A stretch of DNA of 64,000 nucleotides from Streptococcus viridans. GTDB taxonomy: Bacteria > Bacillota > Bacilli > Lactobacillales > Streptococcaceae. Position numbers and translations under genes: made by a program. The notes beneath the pieces are model-generated. The model saw only the letters and a program-made list of their open reading frames with translations. It was not told the origin of the DNA and searched no databases. The stretch lies in the NCBI RefSeq assembly GCF_900636365.1, contig NZ_LR134266.1:1315501-1379500 (forward strand), read 5' to 3'. Of the stretch, positions 28,497 to 38,453 are shown piece after piece; the stretch's first letter is position 1; every line of letters starts with the position of its first letter.

Positions 28497-29786
28497 TTAG
28501 GCACGAACTGTTTGGCTGGTTCCATCTTCTTTATAGAGATTGATCAAGCCTTCTTTGAGAGCACGGATCATATCACCTGGTTCAACTGGTGTAGGCATAT
28601 GAATGGTCAATAACTCCATCGGATTTGGTGCCCGATCAATCTTATTGCCCTTAGCATCATGCAAATCTTCAATGACTGTTTCAAAATGACGGAATCCAGG
28701 TCCGTAAAATTCTACTTGGTCCCCTTCGTTGATGACATTCCGTTGACGAATGGTCGCAATTTGTTGCTCTGCATCATAGGAAACCACTTCTCCAACAAAC
28801 TTGTATTCTGGAATCTTCCGACGAGCTCCGAACAGTTGCTCGTTTTCAGATGGTGTTCCGTAGTAGAAACCTGTAGCCAACTCACGTTGGGCCACTTTCC
28901 ACATTTCATCAATCAAGTCTTGCTTAATGGCTTCGAACTTCTCAGGACTTTCCAAATAAGCATCAACAGCTGCCTTGTAGCAGTTCGTTACGGTAGAGAC
29001 ATAGTGGATGGACTTCATGCGACCTTCAATCTTGAGACTGTCTACTCCATTTTCAATCATATCCGGAATATGGTCAATCATAGACATATCAACTGCTGAC
29101 ATTGAGAATTCTTCAGGGATTTCTCCCTTGAGGCTCTTACGTTCTTGTCCAAATGGCATATCGTAAAGATCATACTTCCAACGACAAGACTGAGAACAAC
29201 CACCACGATTGGCATCCCGCATACTCATATGATTGGACAAGGTACAACGACCAGAGTAGGAAATACACATGGCTCCGTGAACAAAGGCTTCAATTTCAAC
29301 ATCCGTCCGCTTACGAATCTCCGCTAGTTCTTCCATTGAAACTTCCCGAGCCAAAACAACCCGTGTCAAGCCCAAGTCTTTCCAAAATTCCAGGGTTTCA
29401 TAGTTGGTGGCACTGGCTTGTGTAGAAAGGTGAATTTCCAAACCAGGAGCTTCTGTCGCTGCGATAGTAATCAAAGCAGGGTCTGAAACGATAACGGCAG
29501 CGATCCCGATATCTCGCAAGCGACGGAACCATTCACCGGCTCCAACTTCATTTCCTTCATGCATGACCATATTGGCCGCAACATAGACCTTGGCACCATA
29601 CTTGGCTGCAAATTGGACTCCTTCTTCCATTTGCTCAAAGGTGAAGTTTCCTGCACGGCTACGAAGCCCATAAGCCTGTCCACCAATAAAGACGGCATCC
29701 GCACCATAGCGAACAGCGACCTTTAGTTTTTCAAGTGTTCCTGCAGGTGATAGAACCTCAGGACGTTTCAATTGTTTTGTCATCAT
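28497..29786 (-). CDS. U32-family protein, tRNA 5-hydroxyuridine synthesis type (TrhP2/YrrO-like)
   Basis: A 429-aa peptidase-U32-family protein. The TIM-barrel-like half carries the conserved cysteines C174, C181, C197 and C201 (MCISYSGRCTLSNHMSMRD ... GGCSQSC), the probable Fe-S site. A C-terminal beta domain (about 330-415) completes the long form. B. subtilis YrrO and E. coli TrhP/YegQ need prephenate to hydroxylate U34 of tRNAs; protease activity is doubtful for this group. AGGAG lies upstream of two adjacent ATGs (29786 and 29783); the second has the better spacing. It follows the shorter U32 gene 160 bp upstream, as in Bacillus yrrN-yrrO. Confidence 0.9.
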   Translation of the reverse strand: MMTKQLKRPEVLSPAGTLEKLKVAVRYGADAVFIGGQAYGLRSRAGNFTFEQMEEGVQFAAKYGAKVYVAANMVMHEGNEVGAGEWFRRLRDIGIAAVIVSDPALITIAATEAPGLEIHLSTQASATNYETLEFWKDLGLTRVVLAREVSMEELAEIRKRTDVEIEAFVHGAMCISYSGRCTLSNHMSMRDANRGGCSQSCRWKYDLYDMPFGQERKSLKGEIPEEFSMSAVDMSMIDHIPDMIENGVDSLKIEGRMKSIHYVSTVTNCYKAAVDAYLESPEKFEAIKQDLIDEMWKVAQRELATGFYYGTPSENEQLFGARRKIPEYKFVGEVVSYDAEQQIATIRQRNVINEGDQVEFYGPGFRHFETVIEDLHDAKGNKIDRAPNPMELLTIHMPTPVEPGDMIRALKEGLINLYKEDGTSQTVRA

Positions 29787-29907
29787 ATCTCCTAGTATAT
29801 TACAAGTATATTAGTTAGATTATCAATCTTGTCTATTTTATAGCAAATCCAGTCGAAAGGCAATGGTTTGGGAATTGTTTTGACAATTCTCATTCTTTAC
29901 CATCACC

Positions 29908-29942
29908 AAAAAGGAAGGCCTGCAGTCCTGGCAGGCTTTTCT
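29908..29942 (-). terminator. Terminator after the short U32 gene
   Basis: On the minus strand GCCTGC-caggact-GCAGGC with TTCCTTTTT following. It suggests the two U32 genes can be transcribed separately. Confidence 0.7.
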
Positions 29943-29945
29943 CCT

Positions 29946-30875
29946 TTATTTAACCATGTCTGGATCGTAGTCATAAAATCCAGTGTCAAGGAAACGATTC
30001 TTGGGATGCAATTGGTGAATCTGTTCATCCAATAGGAAGGCTTGATCAGATGTGAAAGTCCCAGCTTCTAGAAGCTCACGTGCTTTCACAAAACACTTGG
30101 CAATTTCCACAAAGTTTTGACCAGGAGTATAAATCCCCTCTAACTTCCAGTGGGTGAAACCATGCTCGACTAACTCAGAGAGTTTGGTCATCAAATCCAG
30201 GTCATTATTGGCAAAAATATGAGTTCCATGCTTGTCCTCAAAGATAGAATAATGGCTTTCTGGATCGCCTGGTTCTGCCAAAAAGAGATCGCGTTCTCTC
30301 GTCTTTTCGTCATCTATGTGAGTAAAATTATAATAATTTTGCAGAAGGGGACGTTTTGAATGGTGAATCACACTTGCCCCATAAACTAATACTTCAGCAG
30401 GAATCTCTAAGATTTCTGGCATCTTGAAAAGCTCCGCAGATGGGATTTCTCGAGCAAGAACAGCTTCTGAAGCACCAGCCTTTTGTCCCCAGAAATTGAT
30501 CTGTCGGCTACTTGTCACCATGGTTGAAGCATCATAAATGGTTTTAAAGTTGTAACCATCCCGCTTCAATACATAAAAGACGCCTGCATCTCCTACCGTG
30601 ATATAATCGACGTTAATCGAAGCAAGAAAATCTAAAAATGGTTTGATACGATCCATCATATCCTGATGCATCAAGGCATTGACAGCCACTGTCATTTCCT
30701 TTCCTGCCGCATGGACTAGGTCAGAAATTCGACTTAATTCGTCATACGAGAAAGTGTGAGGAAGTCGTAATCCAAATTCCTTTTCTCCGACATAAATACG
30801 GTCCACACCTGCTTCTAGAAGTGCTTGAACCTGTTCAATACTTTCAGCTGTAGCTGTAATAATTATCTTTTTCAT
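29946..30875 (-). CDS. U32-family protein, short form (TrhP1/YrrN-like)
   Basis: A 309-aa U32-family protein without the C-terminal beta domain of its neighbour. The N-terminal barrel is clear (KKIIITATAESIEQVQALLEAGVDRIYVGEKEFGLRLP), with conserved YDASTMVTSSRQINFW and VLAREI. The cysteine cluster seen in the longer paralogue is absent, as expected for the YrrN-type partner. In B. subtilis the YrrN/YrrO pair supports tRNA uridine hydroxylation. The start ATG at 30875 has only a weak ribosome site. The upstream region to 31006 contains several TTGTAA repeats shared with the divergent DUF3270 gene. Confidence 0.88.
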   Translation of the reverse strand: MKKIIITATAESIEQVQALLEAGVDRIYVGEKEFGLRLPHTFSYDELSRISDLVHAAGKEMTVAVNALMHQDMMDRIKPFLDFLASINVDYITVGDAGVFYVLKRDGYNFKTIYDASTMVTSSRQINFWGQKAGASEAVLAREIPSAELFKMPEILEIPAEVLVYGASVIHHSKRPLLQNYYNFTHIDDEKTRERDLFLAEPGDPESHYSIFEDKHGTHIFANNDLDLMTKLSELVEHGFTHWKLEGIYTPGQNFVEIAKCFVKARELLEAGTFTSDQAFLLDEQIHQLHPKNRFLDTGFYDYDPDMVK

Positions 30876-31006
30876 GAAAACTATTATACCAAAAAAGTCA
30901 TTTTACTCTCTAAAATTCTTAATTTTGTAAAAATTGTAACACTTTTGTAACATTTCTATGCTTGAAAACGTGTTAAAATAATAGAGTACTGTTAGGAGAG
31001 AGAAAT

Positions 31007-31303
31007 ATGCCCGCAAGAAAACTTAGAGTTGTTGAAGAATACGACTATGTCGAAGTCCCTCTTCAACAAGAGAATACAACAACTAATTATGATTTTAACC
31101 TCGATACTGAACCAGCTCCTCAATTAAGTGAGCTACTATTTTTCCTTAATATTGCTGTGTTTTGTGTCTTAACTGTTTTATTTAGTTTCGTCTTTTTATC
31201 AATGAAGATGAATACCTTCTTTGCTTTTGCCTCAGCAATTGCTTGTAGTTTGGGAAGTATCCAAGCTTTCCGTATTTTCCAGCTAAAACGGAAAAAGGAC
31301 TAA
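31007..31303 (+). CDS. DUF3270 family membrane protein
   Basis: A 98-aa protein with a soluble acidic N-terminal half (1-42) and two predicted membrane helices (about 45-66 and 70-88), ending in the basic tail QLKRKKD. It matches the streptococcal DUF3270 family, for which I know no function. AGGAGAG precedes the ATG by 8 nt. A TAAAAT about 30 bp upstream is the likely -10. Downstream is a compact terminator. It is divergent from the U32 pair. Confidence 0.82.
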   Translation: MPARKLRVVEEYDYVEVPLQQENTTTNYDFNLDTEPAPQLSELLFFLNIAVFCVLTVLFSFVFLSMKMNTFFAFASAIACSLGSIQAFRIFQLKRKKD

Positions 31304-31312
31304 GATTAAATT

Positions 31313-31338
31313 TTTAGCCTCCTTCGGGAGGCTTTTTG
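31313..31338 (+). terminator. Terminator after the DUF3270 gene
   Basis: AGCCTCC-ttcg-GGAGGCTTTTT, a tight tetraloop hairpin. Confidence 0.88.
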
Positions 31339-31368
31339 GCATTTCCCATCCTAGTTTGTCATTTCATA

Positions 31369-31402
31369 AAAAAAATCCCTCACCATTGGTGAGGGATTTT
31401 TT
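31369..31402. terminator. Terminator of the hprK-lgt operon
   Basis: AAAATCCCTCACC-att-GGTGAGGGATTTTTT. It overlaps the stop of the YtxH gene and works in both directions. Confidence 0.88.
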
Positions 31403-31868
31403 ATTCTTCTACAGCTGTTTCTTTGATTTCTTCTTCGACTTCTGGAAGAGCTGTTTCTTCTTCTAATTCCAGGACAATCTCTTCACTTTCCTTCTCCTGT
31501 TTAGGCTGGAAAGGAGTTGCTTGATTGCCACTCTTTTGCTGAATTTTTTCCTTAATCGTTTGGATGGCATCTTGTGAAAATTCTACTACATCCTGTGTCT
31601 TATCTTTAACCGTTTCGATGACAGTATCTTTGTTAATTTCTCCACTTTCAACTTTTTCCTTAGTCTGCTGAATAGCGTCTGACGCTTGCTTAGATAGTTC
31701 TATTGCGGATTGTTTCACCGAATCATGAACTTCTTGTGGATTCTCTTGATATTCTTTCACAAAACCTTTAACTTTACCAGTCCATTCTTTCCCTCTTTTT
31801 GTTGTCAGGAAATAGGCGGCAGATGCGCCTGTGATCGTTCCAATTAATAATGATGATAAACGTCCCAT
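31401..31868 (-). CDS. YtxH-domain protein
   Basis: A 155-aa protein with an N-terminal hydrophobic segment (GRLSSLLIGTITGASAAYFLTTKRGKEW, the YtxH signature). A long helical region follows (30-115) with heptad-like Ala/Lys/Glu, then a very acidic tail (EESEEIVLELEEETALPEVEEE type). YtxH proteins are general-stress proteins in Bacillus; their action is unknown. It lies 15 bp after the DUF948 gene in the hprK-lgt-DUF948-ytxH operon, and these two are often paired. The acidic tail is longer than usual for the family as far as I recall. Confidence 0.85.
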   Translation of the reverse strand: MGRLSSLLIGTITGASAAYFLTTKRGKEWTGKVKGFVKEYQENPQEVHDSVKQSAIELSKQASDAIQQTKEKVESGEINKDTVIETVKDKTQDVVEFSQDAIQTIKEKIQQKSGNQATPFQPKQEKESEEIVLELEEETALPEVEEEIKETAVEE

Positions 31869-31883
31869 AGGGTACCTCTTTTC

Positions 31884-32267
31884 TTATTTAAATAATTTCA
31901 TAGCCATGCGAGCTGCTTTTAATCCGACAGATGTTTTGACGGTTTTTCCACCAACTACGACAGCTTTTTTGCTAATCTGACGTGCTTGATCATTCAGATC
32001 CGAAACAGATACAGACAAATCTGCCACTGCAGTAAAGAGTGGATCGATGGTTGCAACTTTTTGATTCAAATCTTCTGTCAAGACATTCACTTTCGCTAAC
32101 AACTCATTGGTTTGGTGTAGGGTTACATTTACATCTGATGTTAGGGTCTTAATCGTTACCTGAGTTTCGTCTACAACCTTTCCAATCTTTGAAAACAAGA
32201 TAATCAAGTAGATGACCAAAACTACTAAAGCTAAGCCTAAAAGCCCATATGCAATTTCAATAAACAT
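31884..32267 (-). CDS. DUF948 family membrane protein
   Basis: A 127-aa protein with one N-terminal membrane helix (about 5-27, IAYGLLGLALVVLVIYLIILF). A coiled-coil-like segment (30-95) rich in V/T/L repeats follows, matching DUF948 (YtxG-like). In Bacillus ytxG-ytxH form a stress operon. Here it sits 11 bp downstream of lgt and 15 bp upstream of the YtxH gene, so expression follows hprK-lgt. Function unknown. Confidence 0.87.
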   Translation of the reverse strand: MFIEIAYGLLGLALVVLVIYLIILFSKIGKVVDETQVTIKTLTSDVNVTLHQTNELLAKVNVLTEDLNQKVATIDPLFTAVADLSVSVSDLNDQARQISKKAVVVGGKTVKTSVGLKAARMAMKLFK

Positions 32268-32278
32268 TTCTTTTCTCC

Positions 32279-33061
32279 TTAATCTATTTCCGTTCTATAA
32301 AACGGTGCATTCCTTTTTCGTTGATAGATCATGATGCTGATTCCAAGTAGGATGAGGAGTAGGGAAAGCCATTGTGATACTCGAATTCCCAAAAACATCA
32401 AGCTATCCGTCCGCATTCCTTCAATGATCATTCGACCAAAGCCATACCAGATTAGATAGAAAGCTGTAATTTCACCCTTTCTCATAAGTTTCGGACGACG
32501 ACGTAAGTAAAGAATCAGAACAAAACCAAGCAAGTTCCAACAAGATTCATATAAGAATGTCGGTTGACGGTAATGTCCATCAATAAACATCTGATTCCGA
32601 ATGAAAGAAGGTAAATAATCTAAATTCTTAACAATGGCTCCGTAGGCTTCTTGGTTAACAAAATTGCCCCAACGACCAATACTTTGAGCAATCATGACAC
32701 TCGGTGCAGCTATATCTAAAAAATCAACCGGGTCAATCAAACGACTGCGTGAAAATAGGTAGAGGACTAGAGCCCCTGCAAGGAGTCCACCATAGATAGC
32801 AATCCCACCGTTCCATACGGCAAAAATCTCTCCTGGATTTTCCCTGTAATATGACCATCGAAAAATAACATAGTAGAGACGGGCACCTATAATCGCTACT
32901 GGAAAAGCAATTAGAATGAAATCAATGATATCGTCTGACTCTATCCCTTTACGAGGGGCTTCTTTCATAGACAGGATGACTGCCAAAAGGAGACCGAGGA
33001 TAATACAAATCGCATACCAACGGATACTAAAGGGGCCGAGTTGAATGGCTACTGGATTCAT
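32279..33061 (-). CDS. lgt: Prolipoprotein diacylglyceryl transferase
   Basis: A 260-aa polytopic membrane enzyme. It moves diacylglycerol from phosphatidylglycerol to the lipobox cysteine of prolipoproteins, the first step of lipoprotein maturation. The Lgt signature is at about 129-141 ([13 protein letters not shown], with the essential Arg of the family). The early [11 protein letters not shown] and late [15 protein letters not shown] blocks are also present. It overlaps hprK by 4 nt (ATGA), so the two are translationally coupled. This hprK-lgt pairing is widespread in Firmicutes. Confidence 0.97.
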   Translation of the reverse strand: MNPVAIQLGPFSIRWYAICIILGLLLAVILSMKEAPRKGIESDDIIDFILIAFPVAIIGARLYYVIFRWSYYRENPGEIFAVWNGGIAIYGGLLAGALVLYLFSRSRLIDPVDFLDIAAPSVMIAQSIGRWGNFVNQEAYGAIVKNLDYLPSFIRNQMFIDGHYRQPTFLYESCWNLLGFVLILYLRRRPKLMRKGEITAFYLIWYGFGRMIIEGMRTDSLMFLGIRVSQWLSLLLILLGISIMIYQRKRNAPFYRTEID

Positions 33062-33990
33062 ACTTTCACCTCATTCTGATCAATCAACCGGGTCAATCGA
33101 TCTTCAAAGGTTTTAGTAGCATCATATCCCATTTCTTTGGCGCGGTAATTCATAGCTGCTGCTTCAATGACAACGGAAATATTGCGACCTGTCTTAACAG
33201 GGATGCGAATTCTTGGAATGGTTACTCCACAGAACTCAATCTCTTCCGCATTATTACCTAGACGATCATAGGTTTGTTCCTTGGTGTAGTTTTCCAAGTA
33301 GACAGCGATTTGAACCTGTGAAGAATCTTTCACTGCACTGGCACCATAGAGACTCATGACATCAATGATCCCTACTCCCCGAATCTCCAACATATGGCGT
33401 AGAATTTCAGCAGGCTCACCCCACAAGGTCATCTCATCACGAGCAAAGACATCTACTCGGTCATCCGCCACCAATCGATGGCCTCGTTTGACGAGTTCTA
33501 ACCCAGTCTCACTCTTCCCGATTCCGCTATCTCCTTGGATCAAAACTCCCATTCCATAGATATCCATCAAGACACCATGGACACTGGTTCGTTCAGCAAG
33601 GAGAGAATCTAGGTAGCTTGATAGTTCACCCGACAAGCGACTAGTTGGAACGCGACTGCTTAGAATGGCGATTTGCTTTTCCTCTGCAGCTAGGAGCATT
33701 TCTTCAGGAACCTCTAGATCCCGCGCGATAATGAGTACGGGCGTTTCCGGCTGAAACATCTTTCTCAATACTTGGTGTCGATTGTGGGAGGTCATCTTGA
33801 TGAGGTAAGACCACTCTTTCATCCCAACCAATTGAATCCGCTCTGGAGTATAGTAATCAAAATATCCTGTCATTTCAAGTCCAGGACGTGAAATATCTGC
33901 CGTTGTAATCTCCTTATCAAAGAGACTTTCATTGCCATAAATAACCTTCAAACGAAGCTTTTTAATTAAATCTCGGACTGTTATTGCCAT
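33058..33990 (-). CDS. hprK: HPr kinase/phosphorylase
   Basis: A 310-aa bifunctional enzyme that phosphorylates HPr on Ser46, or removes the phosphate, according to glycolytic state. HPr-Ser-P is the cofactor of CcpA, which is also encoded in this window (58930-59934). The Walker A loop GDSGIGKS is at 153-160, a catalytic His at 138 ([11 protein letters not shown]), and the HprK signature [17 protein letters not shown] follows at about 203-219. It starts at ATG 33990 with GGGAGAAG upstream; an extended -10 TGCTATAAT lies about 35 bp before the ATG. First gene of its operon. Confidence 0.97.
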   Translation of the reverse strand: MAITVRDLIKKLRLKVIYGNESLFDKEITTADISRPGLEMTGYFDYYTPERIQLVGMKEWSYLIKMTSHNRHQVLRKMFQPETPVLIIARDLEVPEEMLLAAEEKQIAILSSRVPTSRLSGELSSYLDSLLAERTSVHGVLMDIYGMGVLIQGDSGIGKSETGLELVKRGHRLVADDRVDVFARDEMTLWGEPAEILRHMLEIRGVGIIDVMSLYGASAVKDSSQVQIAVYLENYTKEQTYDRLGNNAEEIEFCGVTIPRIRIPVKTGRNISVVIEAAAMNYRAKEMGYDATKTFEDRLTRLIDQNEVKV

Positions 33991-34172
33991 AGGCTTCTCC
34001 CTTTTTCTTTTCTCTTTCTATTATAGCAAATTATTCCCTGGTAAGACTTGCTCAAGCATCATTTTTTAGTATCGAAACTGAGGCTATTATTCTCACACGC
34101 ATTCCAGTACCCTTTGATTTCCCTATTTATCCTTTTTTCCCATTTTTCAATCGTCTCTTCTTTTGAAAAAAA

Positions 34173-34357
34173 GATGAGAGTGGGACAGAAATCGGTAATC
34201 CGTTAGAATTCGAATTCGATTTCGACGTCCCACCTCCGCACAGTTGAGTAGGGCTGTAAAACTTGATGAAATCAGCATAGTAGAGCTCACTCAACCACTG
34301 CGTCTTGCTCGATAATCAAAAGAAAATTGAGAGGCTAGGACTTTTGTCCCAGCCTCA
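34173..34357 (-). repeat. Multi-hairpin intergenic repeat, copy D (inverted)
   Basis: Opposite orientation to copies A, B and E: begins AGAGTGGGACAGAAATCGG, ends with the GAGGCTAGGAC-ttt-GTCCCAGCCTC hairpin. The central stem is GTTGAGTAGGGCT against AGCTCACTCAAC. It fills most of the 390 bp between hprK and the PspC-domain gene; the rest (33991-34172) holds only the hprK promoter. Confidence 0.9.
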
Positions 34358-34384
34358 CTTTCTTATTCGATTCATGAAAATTCT

Positions 34385-34660
34385 TTAAAAGAATGGATCG
34401 TCATCTTTGATCACTTGAGCATCCTTACGTTTGCGAGGTCCGAGGCCGTACTTTTCTCTTTCAAGATCTTCTTTATAAGGCAAGGAGAAGGCACACAGGC
34501 AATAAATAGCTAAGCCTACAAGCCCATAAAAATGAAAGATACTAAAAAGCACAAAGAGAAAACGCAATAGGTTTGCATCGAGCCCAAATCGATCCGCTAG
34601 TCCAGCAAATACTCCAAAAACGATTCTGCCTCGACGTACTTTATAAAATGTTGGATTCAA
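34385..34660 (-). CDS. PspC-domain membrane protein
   Basis: A 91-aa protein with the phage-shock-protein C fold: basic N-terminus (FYKVRRGRIVFGVFAGLADRFGLD), one or two hydrophobic helices (about 32-62) and a charged C-terminal tail. In other bacteria PspC senses membrane stress; streptococcal members are poorly studied. The start is TTG (34660-34658) with AGGAGG about 8 nt upstream. It is third in a tex-sprT-pspC run, 60 bp after sprT, as in pneumococcus. Confidence 0.87.
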   Translation of the reverse strand: MNPTFYKVRRGRIVFGVFAGLADRFGLDANLLRFLFVLFSIFHFYGLVGLAIYCLCAFSLPYKEDLEREKYGLGPRKRKDAQVIKDDDPFF

Positions 34661-34720
34661 GGGCCTACCTCCTATTATTTTAGAACAGTATATCCCGAAA
34701 TCAAGTCACTGTCATCAGAC

Positions 34721-35173
34721 TCAAGGCCGATTTCCTAGTTTAGTTGTACCTTGATACCTGAGTAGTCCTCCGCACCGGCCACAGCGGTACTTTTGAAGAT
34801 TAATCTGCCGCTTTCTTCTGAATTCTTGCCCACAGCTCGTACAAACATAAATCTTATAGTTTTCCTTATCAACTGAAGGGGCATAACGCAAGCCACCTAC
34901 CTCTTTGAGCAAATCCTTGAAATCTTGATCCTGATGACGATACCCCTTTTTCATATAGTAGAGATGATAGTGACACAACTCATGGCGGACAATCTTTCGA
35001 AAAATCTCCCAGCCAAATCCTTCTAGTATTCTGGGATTGAAATCCAGATGACCATCTTTAGGAAAGAAGCGACCACCGGTCGAACGCAGGCGATTATTCC
35101 AGATGGCTTGATGAAGAAAGGGGCGGCCAAAATCTTCCAACGATACTTCTTGAACGTATTTAGTTAGATTCAT
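34721..35173 (-). CDS. SprT-family metal-binding protein
   Basis: A 150-aa SprT-like protein (YdcK type). The metalloprotease-like motif is H64-E-L-C-H68, with a C-terminal zinc ribbon made of CTSCGQ and CGRCGG. The eukaryotic relative SPRTN is a DNA-protein-crosslink protease; bacterial function is unproven. It overlaps the 3' end of tex by 14 bp, so the two are co-translated. Confidence 0.9.
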   Translation of the reverse strand: MNLTKYVQEVSLEDFGRPFLHQAIWNNRLRSTGGRFFPKDGHLDFNPRILEGFGWEIFRKIVRHELCHYHLYYMKKGYRHQDQDFKDLLKEVGGLRYAPSVDKENYKIYVCTSCGQEFRRKRQINLQKYRCGRCGGLLRYQGTTKLGNRP

Positions 35174-37286
35174 GTGGTGGTAAGAGGGAAAGATTTACTT
35201 TTTCCCGTTCTAAATCAATCTTGTAAACCCAAACGGTCACTAGGTCGCCAACTGAAACAACTTGACTTGGATGCTTGATAAATTGCTGGCTCATTTGTGA
35301 AATGTGGATCAAACCATCTTCATGAATCCCAATATCGACAAAGGCCCCAAAGTCAACAACATTGCGGACAACCCCTTCTAGTTTTTGACCAATCTTCAAG
35401 TCCTTCAAATCAAGAACATCCTGGCGAAGGACGGGAGCATCAAAAGAATCACGTAAATCACGACCAGGTTTGAGAAGATCTGCGACAATATCTTTTAAGG
35501 TCTCAGGGCCGATTTCAAGCTCCTGGGCCATAGAAACTGTGTCAATTTGTTTTAATTTGGCTTGGGCTTCTTCATCCATCTCTCTAATCCCTAGTAAGGT
35601 AAAGAGCTTCTTCACTGCAGGGTAGCTTTCTGGATGGACCCCTGTCCGATCAAGGAAATTCTCACTTTCTGGAATTCGTAAAAAACCAGCTGCTTGTTCA
35701 AAGGCCTTGGCTCCCAGACGAGGTACTTTTTTAATTTGCGCCCGAGAGGTGATTAACCCTTCTTCTTCCCGGTATTTCACGATGTTCTCAGAAATGGTTT
35801 TATTGAGACCAGCCACGTGAGACAAGAGGGCTGGACTAGCAGTGTTTATATTAACACCGACTTGGTTCACCACAGTATCGACAACAAAATCAAGGCTTTC
35901 AGATAATTTCTTCTGGCTGACATCGTGCTGGTACTGGCCGACTCCGATTGATTTTGGATCAATCTTTACCAACTCAGCCAATGGATCCTGCAAACGACGG
36001 GCAATGGAGATGGCTGAACGCTTTTCAACCGTCAGTTCCGGAAACTCATGGCGAGCCAATTCACTAGCTGAATAAACAGATGCACCACTTTCATTCACAA
36101 TGACATAACTCACATTTGGAACTTCCTTGAGGACTTCCGCAACAAAGGCTTCGCTTTCTCGACTTGCCGTTCCATTCCCAATCGCAATGATTTCCACGCT
36201 GTATTGACGAATCAACCGTTTCAGTTCTTCTTTGGCAGCTTCAATTTGTGCTGCTTTAGCCGGTGCAACAGGATAAATCACCTGAGTGGTTAACATCTTT
36301 CCTGTTTGATCGACAACAGCCAATTTGGCTCCTGTCCGGAAAGCTGGGTCAAAGCCTAAGACCACGCGCCCCTTGAGGGGAGCAATCAGCAAGAGGTGAC
36401 GAAGATTTTCAGAGAAAAGCTGAATGGCCCCATCTTCTGCCACTTCTGTCAATTCTGTCCGAATTCGACGCTCCATAGCTGGTAGCATTTTCTTTTTCAG
36501 AGCTTGGTTAATGACTTCTTCGATGTAGCTATTCTTCGATTTAAATCGAGCTTCAAAGTGACGAATCAAACGGTCTACAGAATGCTCAAATCCAACCTTT
36601 AATACACCCAATTTCTCTCCACGGTTTAAGGCAAGTGTTCGGTAGCCCTGCATGTTTGCAATCTTCTCAGAAAAATCATAATAGATTTGGAAGACTTGCT
36701 TCTCGTCTTTGCTCTCATCCTTCAAGCTAGAAGTGATCAAGGAGTGTTTGCGAATCTCCTGGTAGGTAAGGTTGCGCAATTGCGGATCTTCTGCAATCGC
36801 TTCGACCAAAATATCGATTGCTCCAGAAATGGCATCTTTTACAGTTGGGAAAGCCTCAGATAAAAATTCCTCTGCGGCTCTTTCCAACTCCTTTTGATCT
36901 TGTAGAATCATCCGAGCAAGCGGGAAGAGCCCTGCCTCACGCGCAATGGTAGCCTTGGTTCGGCGTTTTTCCTTGTAGGGAAGATACAATTCTTCTACAT
37001 CTGCCAGTTTTTCAGCCTGCTCAATCGCTTCTTTTAAGGCTGGGGTGAGTTTCCCAAGCTCCTCAATCTTAGCCAAGACAGTTTCTTTCCGATCAGCCAA
37101 GGCTGTTAAAGACTTGTCCATATCGATAATGGCTTTGATCGCTACTTCATCTAGATTCCCTGTAGCATCTTTTCGATACCGGGCAATAAAGGGAATGGTG
37201 GATCCCTCTGCTGTTAAGGTCAAAACAGTATCAATTTGTTTGAGACTGACGCCCAATTCTTGGGCTATTTTTTCATATTTTTCCAT
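35160..37286 (-). CDS. tex: Tex-family RNA-binding transcription accessory protein
   Basis: A 708-aa cytosolic protein with the Tex layout: an N-terminal helical region, a YqgF/RNase-H-like domain at about 315-445 ([18 protein letters not shown]), helix-hairpin-helix motifs at about 480-560 ([19 protein letters not shown]), and a C-terminal S1 RNA-binding domain at about 635-705 ([21 protein letters not shown]). Tex affects transcription of toxins in Bordetella and is conserved but non-essential in pneumococcus. First gene of tex-sprT-pspC. Confidence 0.95.
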   Translation of the reverse strand: MEKYEKIAQELGVSLKQIDTVLTLTAEGSTIPFIARYRKDATGNLDEVAIKAIIDMDKSLTALADRKETVLAKIEELGKLTPALKEAIEQAEKLADVEELYLPYKEKRRTKATIAREAGLFPLARMILQDQKELERAAEEFLSEAFPTVKDAISGAIDILVEAIAEDPQLRNLTYQEIRKHSLITSSLKDESKDEKQVFQIYYDFSEKIANMQGYRTLALNRGEKLGVLKVGFEHSVDRLIRHFEARFKSKNSYIEEVINQALKKKMLPAMERRIRTELTEVAEDGAIQLFSENLRHLLLIAPLKGRVVLGFDPAFRTGAKLAVVDQTGKMLTTQVIYPVAPAKAAQIEAAKEELKRLIRQYSVEIIAIGNGTASRESEAFVAEVLKEVPNVSYVIVNESGASVYSASELARHEFPELTVEKRSAISIARRLQDPLAELVKIDPKSIGVGQYQHDVSQKKLSESLDFVVDTVVNQVGVNINTASPALLSHVAGLNKTISENIVKYREEEGLITSRAQIKKVPRLGAKAFEQAAGFLRIPESENFLDRTGVHPESYPAVKKLFTLLGIREMDEEAQAKLKQIDTVSMAQELEIGPETLKDIVADLLKPGRDLRDSFDAPVLRQDVLDLKDLKIGQKLEGVVRNVVDFGAFVDIGIHEDGLIHISQMSQQFIKHPSQVVSVGDLVTVWVYKIDLEREKVNLSLLPPHESN

Positions 37287-37404
37287 AGCTTCTATTATAC
37301 CATAGAAGGCCTTCTATACTGCATTTTCATCCTATTTTTGGACTTGATTTTCCCCTCTTTTTTGAGAATTTGATATAATGAGAAAAAAGAAAAGGAGACC
37401 TATC

Positions 37405-37551
37405 ATGGCTATTAAATTTTCAAAAACAGACGATTTAGACAAACTCTTTGAGGAATTTGCTGTATTACCAGATCCCCCTCAAGTTCCTTTACCAGAAACT
37501 AAGAAGAAAGTAACAGCAGGGGAAAAAGAGCAGAAGGATTCTGACAAATGA
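37405..37551 (+). CDS. 48-aa small protein, coupled to the downstream permease
   Basis: A short reading frame, MAIKFSKTDDLDKLFEEFAV... to ...KDSDK, charged with a Pro-rich centre (LPDPPQVPLPET) and a Lys-rich tail. No membrane segment. I consider it real because AAAGGAG stands 7-8 nt before the ATG, a TATAAT lies about 30 bp upstream, and its TGA overlaps the permease start (ATGA). It may be a regulatory or accessory subunit of the membrane pair, or mainly a translation-coupling leader. Function unknown. Confidence 0.75.
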   Translation: MAIKFSKTDDLDKLFEEFAVLPDPPQVPLPETKKKVTAGEKEQKDSDK

Positions 37552-38453
37552 GTTTCTTCCAACAGCTGCCAACCAGTGTCCTTCAAGCTGGAGCAATTTT
37601 TCTTTCAATTATGATTGAAGCCCTTCCTTTTGTTTTGATTGGAAGTCTCATTTCAGGGGCAATCGATGTCTATATCACCCCCGAAAAAGTCTACCGAGCT
37701 CTTCCTAAAAATAAATGGGGGAGAATTCTGTTTGGGACCTTAATTGGCTTTATTTTTCCTTCCTGTGAGTGTGGTATCGTCCCCATTATCAATCGCTTTC
37801 TAGAGAAGAAGGTCCCTAGCTATACAGCTGTCCCCTTCCTAGTGACAGCTCCTGTTATTAACCCCATTGTTCTCTTTGCTACTTATTCTGCCTTTGGCAA
37901 TTCCATTCAAATGGCTCTCCTACGGGCCATCGGATCAATTCTGGTGGCAACTGTTCTGGGGATTTTCCTAGGATTTTTCCAAACAGCTTCTATCCAACGG
38001 GCCAACCGTAAGGAAGTCCATGTTCATGACTTTTCAAAACTATCCGCCGGTCAACGCTTCTTTCAAGTATTTGTGCAGGCCATTGATGAGTTTTTCGATA
38101 CTGGACGCTATCTGGTCTTCGGTTGTTTATTTGCCAGCGTGGTTCAGGTTTATGTGCCAACTCGCGTGCTGACTTCTATCTCCGCGACGCCACTCCTAGC
38201 CATTCTTCTCCTTATGCTTCTCTCCTTCCTCCTCTCTTTGTGTAGTGAGGCTGACGCCTTTATTGGCTCTTCCCTCCTCTCAAGTTTTGGCTTGGCTCCT
38301 GTCCTAGCCTTCTTGGTTATCGGACCTATGCTAGATGTCAAGAACCTCTTGATGATGAAGAATTATCTGACCAATCGCTTTATTGTCCAATTCATTAGCA
38401 TCGTTAGCCTAGTTGTCTTGGTTTATGCTTGGTTTGTGGGGGTGGTCCTATGA
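37548..38453 (+). CDS. Permease, UPF0718/DUF318 family (YcgR-like)
   Basis: A 301-aa polytopic membrane protein with about eight helices. The family-typical segments PSCECGIVPIINRFLEKKVP and FLLSLCSEADAFIGSSLL contain conserved cysteines (CEC and CSE) in membrane turns, suggesting metal or redox chemistry. The family is often encoded beside TIGR03943 proteins, as here; together they resemble B. subtilis YcgR/YcgQ. Transport substrate unknown; divalent metal is a guess from the Cys motifs. It overlaps the 48-aa gene before it and the TIGR03943 gene after it by 4 nt each. Confidence 0.87.
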   Translation: MSFFQQLPTSVLQAGAIFLSIMIEALPFVLIGSLISGAIDVYITPEKVYRALPKNKWGRILFGTLIGFIFPSCECGIVPIINRFLEKKVPSYTAVPFLVTAPVINPIVLFATYSAFGNSIQMALLRAIGSILVATVLGIFLGFFQTASIQRANRKEVHVHDFSKLSAGQRFFQVFVQAIDEFFDTGRYLVFGCLFASVVQVYVPTRVLTSISATPLLAILLLMLLSFLLSLCSEADAFIGSSLLSSFGLAPVLAFLVIGPMLDVKNLLMMKNYLTNRFIVQFISIVSLVVLVYAWFVGVVL

